Assembly (NCBI RefSeq): GCF_003217475.1
Contig: NZ_QJSP01000004.1
Coordinates: 248,001-312,000 of the forward strand
Direction of reading: 5' to 3'
Source: Williamsia limnetica
Lineage (GTDB): Bacteria > Actinomycetota > Actinomycetes > Mycobacteriales > Mycobacteriaceae
Length of the DNA stretch: 64,000 nt
The translations under genes and the position numbers were made by a program. Shown piece by piece: positions 60,442 to 64,000 of this stretch; the first letter of the stretch is position 1, and every line of letters begins with the position of its first letter. Under the pieces are notes generated by a model. The model worked only from the letters and a program-made list of their open reading frames with translations, did not search any database and was not told the origin of the DNA.

Positions 60442-61608
60442 ATGAGCGAAGTCAGTGCTGACGATCTCGCCGACATCGTGGCGGCCACGCGCACTTTTGT
60501 CCGCGAGCAGGTGATCCCGCGTGAACAGGAGATCGCCGACGCGAATGCCATTCCCGACGATCTGCGCGAGGCGATCAAGGACATGGGCCTGTTCGGGTTC
60601 GCCATTCCGCAGCAGTGGGGTGGTCTCGGGTTGAACCTCGAGCAGGACGTGGCACTGGCCCTCGAGCTCGGCTACACCTCACTCGCGGTGAGATCGATGT
60701 TCGGGACCAACAACGGCATCGCGGGACAGGTGCTGGTGCAGTTCGGGACCGACGAGCAGAAGCAGCAGTGGCTGGCAAGGATCGCCTCCGGGGAGGTGGT
60801 CGCCTCGTTCGCGCTCACCGAGGACGGCGCGGGGTCCAACCCGGCGGGTTTGCGTACGAAAGCTGTTGCCGACAAGGATGACTGGGTCATCAGCGGATCG
60901 AAGCGCTATATCACCAACGCCCCGTCCGCCGACTTGTTCGTCGTTTTCGCCCGCTATCGCGACGCCGACGCGGACGGCCCGGGCATCGCGGTCTTCCTCG
61001 TGCCTGCCGACGCCGAGGGGGTCAGGGTCGGCCCCGCGGACAAGAAGATGGGCCAGTCCGGGTCGCAGACGGCGGAGGTGTACTTCGATGACGTCCGGGT
61101 AGCCGGGTCGGCTCTGGTCGGAGGCGACGCCGATGTGGGTTACCGGGCGGCGATGACCATTCTGGCCCGGGGCCGGATCCACATCGCTGCGGTTGCGGTC
61201 GGTCAGGCACAGCGCGCGCTGGATGAATCGGTGCGCCATGCGGCGCTGACCACTCAGGGTGGCAGTGCGATCGGCGACTTCCAACTGGTGCAGGCCATGC
61301 TCGCCGATCAGCAGACCGGGGTGATGGCGGGCCGGGCGCTCGTGGTCGAGGCCGCGCGGAAGTGGGTCGCCGACGAAGACCGGAGGATCGCGCCGTCGGT
61401 GGCGAAGGTGTTCTGTACCGAGATGCTCGGCAACGTCGCCGACCTGGCCGTACAGATCCACGGCGGTGCGGGGTACATGAACGGCGTTGTGGTGGAGAGG
61501 ATCTACCGAGACGCCCGGTTACTGCGACTGTACGAGGGCACCAGCGAGATCCAGCGACTGATCATCGGCGGGGGACTGGTGCGCGCGGAGAAGAAGCGGA
61601 ATCAGTAA
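60442..61608 (+). CDS. Acyl-CoA dehydrogenase
   Basis: A 388-residue FAD enzyme of the acyl-CoA dehydrogenase family. It has FALTEDGAGSNPAG, the FAD/substrate region FCTEMLGNVADLAVQIHGG, and the catalytic-Glu segment YEGTSEIQRL. It oxidises acyl-CoA to enoyl-CoA; the chain length is unknown. The ATG at 60442 is eight bases past TAGTGT (60428-60433), so it may be leaderless. Its end overlaps the EgtE-like gene by seven bases on the other strand. Confidence 0.92.
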   Translation: MSEVSADDLADIVAATRTFVREQVIPREQEIADANAIPDDLREAIKDMGLFGFAIPQQWGGLGLNLEQDVALALELGYTSLAVRSMFGTNNGIAGQVLVQFGTDEQKQQWLARIASGEVVASFALTEDGAGSNPAGLRTKAVADKDDWVISGSKRYITNAPSADLFVVFARYRDADADGPGIAVFLVPADAEGVRVGPADKKMGQSGSQTAEVYFDDVRVAGSALVGGDADVGYRAAMTILARGRIHIAAVAVGQAQRALDESVRHAALTTQGGSAIGDFQLVQAMLADQQTGVMAGRALVVEAARKWVADEDRRIAPSVAKVFCTEMLGNVADLAVQIHGGAGYMNGVVVERIYRDARLLRLYEGTSEIQRLIIGGGLVRAEKKRNQ

Positions 61609-62693
61609 CCCATCCCGCGCAATTCGTTCGCGAGCTGGTCGAGGTGCGACCGCTGCACGTCGAGGTGCGGTGAGATCCTCAGTACCGTCTGCTCCGAACT
61701 CAGGGGCGCCCGCCAGGGATCGGCACTGGTGACCAGGATGCCTATCGATCGCAGCTTGTTGCGAGCGGCCAATACGTCACCGGCCTCCCAGCCCGGGGGC
61801 GGTGCGAGCGTGACGATCGCCGACGGTTCGTCGATCGGCTCGAGGACCTCCCAGCTGCCGATGCCGGTCAGCCGCTCCCTGGTGAACTGCCCGATGGCGG
61901 CGAGTTCTCGGTTGACCCGCGCCGGCCCGAAACTCTGCAGTTCCTGGATTGCGATACCGAGTCCGAGCCGCCCGGCGATGAACGCCTCGGAGCTCTCGAC
62001 GTCGACGGGCCGGATTGAATCGGCGCGTACGGCGAGGAATCCGACGCCGCGGGGTCCGGCCAGCCACTTGCGGCTTGTCCCGTAGACCACGTCTGCCCCG
62101 GACGCGCAGTCGCGCTGACCGAGAGCCTGCGCGGCGTCGACGACAACCGGGACACCCGCTGCGCGGGCGAGATCGACGATCTTCGAGACCGGTTGCACCA
62201 CACCGCTGTGCGATCCGATGTGGCAGATGTGGATGAAGTCGGGTTGCTCGAACTGCAGCATGTTCTCGAGCGCGTCGGTGTCGACGTGGCCGTAGACGTC
62301 CGCCGACGGAATGGTGTGCACGGCGTAACCGCGACGCTCGAACTCGTCGAGGTTGGGCCCGAACTCGTTCTTGGCCACCCACACCGATGCGGAGATGGGC
62401 AGATTCCAGTGGGTCAGCAGAGCCCGCAGCGCGGCCTTGGCGGACTCCCGGAACGCGAGCTCACTCGCCTGGTGCCCGACCAGCGCCGCGATGTCGCTGC
62501 GGCACCTGTCGAGCGATTCGGCGATCTGTTCCTCGGCGACGTACGCACCGCGCTCCGCCTCGCGCCACAGATGCGAAGTGATGGTTTCGATGACCCGCTT
62601 CGACGATCGGGACGCCGACGCCGAATCCAGGTGGATGCTCACCGGCTCGGTACGGGCGCGATGCCAGAGTTCACCGAGCTCGCTCACGTACAT
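61602..62693 (-). CDS. EgtE-like PLP-dependent C-S lyase/cysteine-desulfurase-fold protein
   Basis: A 363-residue fold-type I PLP enzyme. The Schiff-base lysine is in TSRKWLAGPRGVGFLA, and the cofactor Asp-Ala-Gln is VVVDAAQALGQ. The N-terminus (IHLDSASASR...) and the segment EAERGAYVAEEQ resemble EgtE, the lyase that completes ergothioneine synthesis in mycobacteria. No egtA-D genes lie in this window, so the assignment is tentative; it may be another desulfurase-like enzyme. The ATG has AGGAGG upstream. Confidence 0.7.
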   Translation of the reverse strand: MYVSELGELWHRARTEPVSIHLDSASASRSSKRVIETITSHLWREAERGAYVAEEQIAESLDRCRSDIAALVGHQASELAFRESAKAALRALLTHWNLPISASVWVAKNEFGPNLDEFERRGYAVHTIPSADVYGHVDTDALENMLQFEQPDFIHICHIGSHSGVVQPVSKIVDLARAAGVPVVVDAAQALGQRDCASGADVVYGTSRKWLAGPRGVGFLAVRADSIRPVDVESSEAFIAGRLGLGIAIQELQSFGPARVNRELAAIGQFTRERLTGIGSWEVLEPIDEPSAIVTLAPPPGWEAGDVLAARNKLRSIGILVTSADPWRAPLSSEQTVLRISPHLDVQRSHLDQLANELRGMGY

Positions 62694-62802
62694 CCGTAGA
62701 ACCTCCTGGGCTGGGGGACCGGCGATGGGTGGTTGTCGGCTCTCACGCTACCGCGACGCACCCGATGGAACCGAGACACCCGGTGGCGCCGTCATATCCG
62801 GC

Positions 62803-63384
62803 ATGGAGCCGACAATCGAGTACGTCTTCGGACCGGGTGACGGCACGACACAGTCGTGGGCGTCTCCGGCCGCCCTGACCCTGGGTTCGGGCGGGCCCGA
62901 CGCGGTCCGCATCGACTTCGACGGCGACGGCCGCTTCGACGATGCAATGTGGGACCGCGACCGGGACGGGCGCGCCGATTGCAGCGTCCTGGACCTCGAC
63001 GACGACGGCCGACCGGACGCCTGGTTCACCGACGACGGCTCCGGGGTGTGGGGTCAGGGGCTCGACCACTCGGACCCGGTGCCTCGCGGGGACGAGGAAG
63101 TGCGCTGGAGCGATCCGACGGGGGAGCGGCACACGAGTCCTGCCATCACGGACCCACAGGGCGCCTGCGCAGAGGTGGACGTCGTCGGAGACAACGGCAC
63201 CGACGACGTGGTGTGCGACCGGGATTCCGATGGACTTGCCGAGATCGTCCTGATGCGGTCCGGTGGGAGGCTGTACCTCGACACCGACGCGGACTCGCAA
63301 CTCGACCAGGTACTCGTCGACAGCGATCGCGACGGCACCGCCGACGCTGCGTTCTCCGTCGGACAGCCAGGATTCAAGGTGTAG
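62803..63384 (+). CDS. Asp-rich repeat protein, possible calcium-binding/DUF6802-like
   Basis: A 193-residue acidic protein with at least five Asp-rich loops of the type DFDGDGRFDD, DRDRDGRAD, DLDDDGRPD, DRDSDGLAE and DSDRDGTAD. These resemble EF-hand or dockerin-like calcium loops and the Asp-rich repeats of DUF6802 proteins. No signal peptide is visible from the ATG at 62803; earlier in-frame starts exist without a good ribosome-binding site. It ends before a strong hairpin. Function unknown. Confidence 0.7.
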   Translation: MEPTIEYVFGPGDGTTQSWASPAALTLGSGGPDAVRIDFDGDGRFDDAMWDRDRDGRADCSVLDLDDDGRPDAWFTDDGSGVWGQGLDHSDPVPRGDEEVRWSDPTGERHTSPAITDPQGACAEVDVVGDNGTDDVVCDRDSDGLAEIVLMRSGGRLYLDTDADSQLDQVLVDSDRDGTADAAFSVGQPGFKV

Positions 63385-63392
63385 GCGAGGAT

Positions 63393-63434
63393 TCTCAGGG
63401 CGGTTGCCGTCCCCTGTCGGCAGCCACCCTGAGA
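63393..63434. terminator. Bidirectional hairpin terminator
   Basis: TCTCAGGG pairs with CCCTGAGA, and an inner GGTTGCCG with CGGCAGCC, with one C-A mismatch and one G-U pair. The stem is about 17 pairs around an eight-base loop. It lies between two convergent genes (ends at 63384 and 63529), so it can serve both. Confidence 0.65.
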
Positions 63435-63528
63435 ACCACCCCTCGCGCCTTCATCGTGACCGTGAAGATCACAAAGCGAAGTAGGGCCCAGTCAACCATG
63501 AGGCCCTGGTCAGCGCAACACTTGGCGG

Positions 63529-64000
63529 TCAGGCCGCTTCTTCTCCGGTGCGGTGTCGCAGGCGCCGATCCTCCAGTGCCCGTGCGGTGCGATAGGTGCG
63601 ACCGGCGCGCCATACCCGGAAGGCGGCCTCCAGGCCGAGCAGCAGTGTTCCCACCATGCAGAAGCTGAGCGCGAGCAATCCCAGGGCGACACTGACCGGA
63701 CTGTTCTCGGCGATGTGAACATCGGCCGCCCAGACGAGACCGGTGCCGATGATCTTCCACACGGACCAGGCGACGGCAAAGATGCCACCAATTCCGACGA
63801 TGAATCGCAGCTTTCCGAGCTCAGACCGTACGACGGTCCAGGCGAGGAAACCCGCAGGCAATCCGATCCAGATGGAGAACACGGCCTCGTAGAGAACGAC
63901 GTTGAAGATGTTCCCGTAGTCCGCGAGAAAATCGGTGCTCGGAGCAAAAGTCGAATGCACCAGGGTCAGGTTGATGATCGCGACCGAGCCGGCGGCCCCG
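63529..64000 (-). CDS. Polytopic membrane protein, 5' end outside the window
   Basis: The visible part is at least 157 codons. The stop is at 63529-63531. A GTG at 63960 could start a 143-residue form, but the same frame stays open to the window edge with a hydrophobic continuation (GAAGSVAIINLTLVHS), so the gene probably begins beyond 64000. Three to four membrane helices are visible, then a basic cytosolic tail RTYRTARALEDRRLRHRTGE. I do not recognise the family. Confidence 0.7.
   Translation of the reverse strand, partial: GAAGSVAIINLTLVHSTFAPSTDFLADYGNIFNVVLYEAVFSIWIGLPAGFLAWTVVRSELGKLRFIVGIGGIFAVAWSVWKIIGTGLVWAADVHIAENSPVSVALGLLALSFCMVGTLLLGLEAAFRVWRAGRTYRTARALEDRRLRHRTGEEAA

Overview
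The window is the chromosomal replication-origin neighbourhood of a high-GC actinobacterium of the order Mycobacteriales. Gene order matches the dnaA/gyrase end of the Mycobacterium tuberculosis map, with changes that point to Gordonia or a close relative: the DUF881 gene normally next to crgA is absent, and a rhomboid protease and a TetR gene are present. This is core genome. I see no phage, insertion sequence, CRISPR array, rRNA or other clear foreign DNA. The genus is an inference from gene content and base composition.

Layout. 1-9940: fhaA, then a tightly overlapping operon fhaB-pstP-rodA-pbpA-pknA-pknB for phospho-control of cell-wall growth. 9981-16500: trpG-tetR, crgA, a PH-domain protein, rhomboid, ppiA, cwsA, two small membrane proteins and a flavin/F420-type oxidoreductase. 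16523-17873: tRNA-Ala(UGC), a 36-residue membrane peptide not longer than 40 codons, tRNA-Ile(GAU) and a DUF3566 protein. 17934-26885 (minus strand): the dnaN-gnd-recF-dciA-gyrB-gyrA replication block. 26886-27560: probable oriC. 27561-29156: dnaA. 29598-35298 (plus): rpmH-rnpA-yidD-yidC-jag, terminator, rsmG-parA-parB with three parS-like sites. 35555-42048: a GNAT-like gene, cwlM, trxA-trxB, a PAP2 phosphatase and sigM with a Mug glycosylase between sigM and its likely anti-sigma gene. 42187-54784: Stealth phosphotransferase, metallophosphoesterase, NUDIX, tag, murJ, DUF6049, mutT4-like NUDIX and the CCA-adding enzyme. 54806-62693: transglutaminase-like protein, then a glycerolipid module (DAG kinase, AGPS-like flavoprotein, TetR, GlpD), an acyl-CoA dehydrogenase and an EgtE-like PLP enzyme. 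62803-64000: an Asp-rich repeat protein and the 3' part of a membrane protein gene that runs off the window.

The genes form linked systems. PknA/PknB, PstP, FhaA/FhaB, CwlM, MurJ (with a degenerate kinase domain), RodA, PbpA, CrgA and CwsA together cover phospho-regulated peptidoglycan synthesis and division. DnaA, DnaN, RecF, DciA, GyrAB, ParAB, parS and oriC cover initiation and segregation. SigM, its anti-sigma protein and the thioredoxin pair form a stress block; trxB has a SigH-type promoter match. The glycerolipid block has the same gene set as the Rv2249c-Rv2252 region of M. tuberculosis.

No wholly new multi-gene system stands out. The least explained signals are a DnaA-box cluster at 11754-11818 far from oriC, phased ATCCGA repeats before fhaB, perfect direct repeats beside oriC, the Tyr/Gln/Gly repeat tract in FhaA, an apparently catalytically dead CwlM, and a 144-base antisense overlap between the PAP2 and anti-sigma genes.
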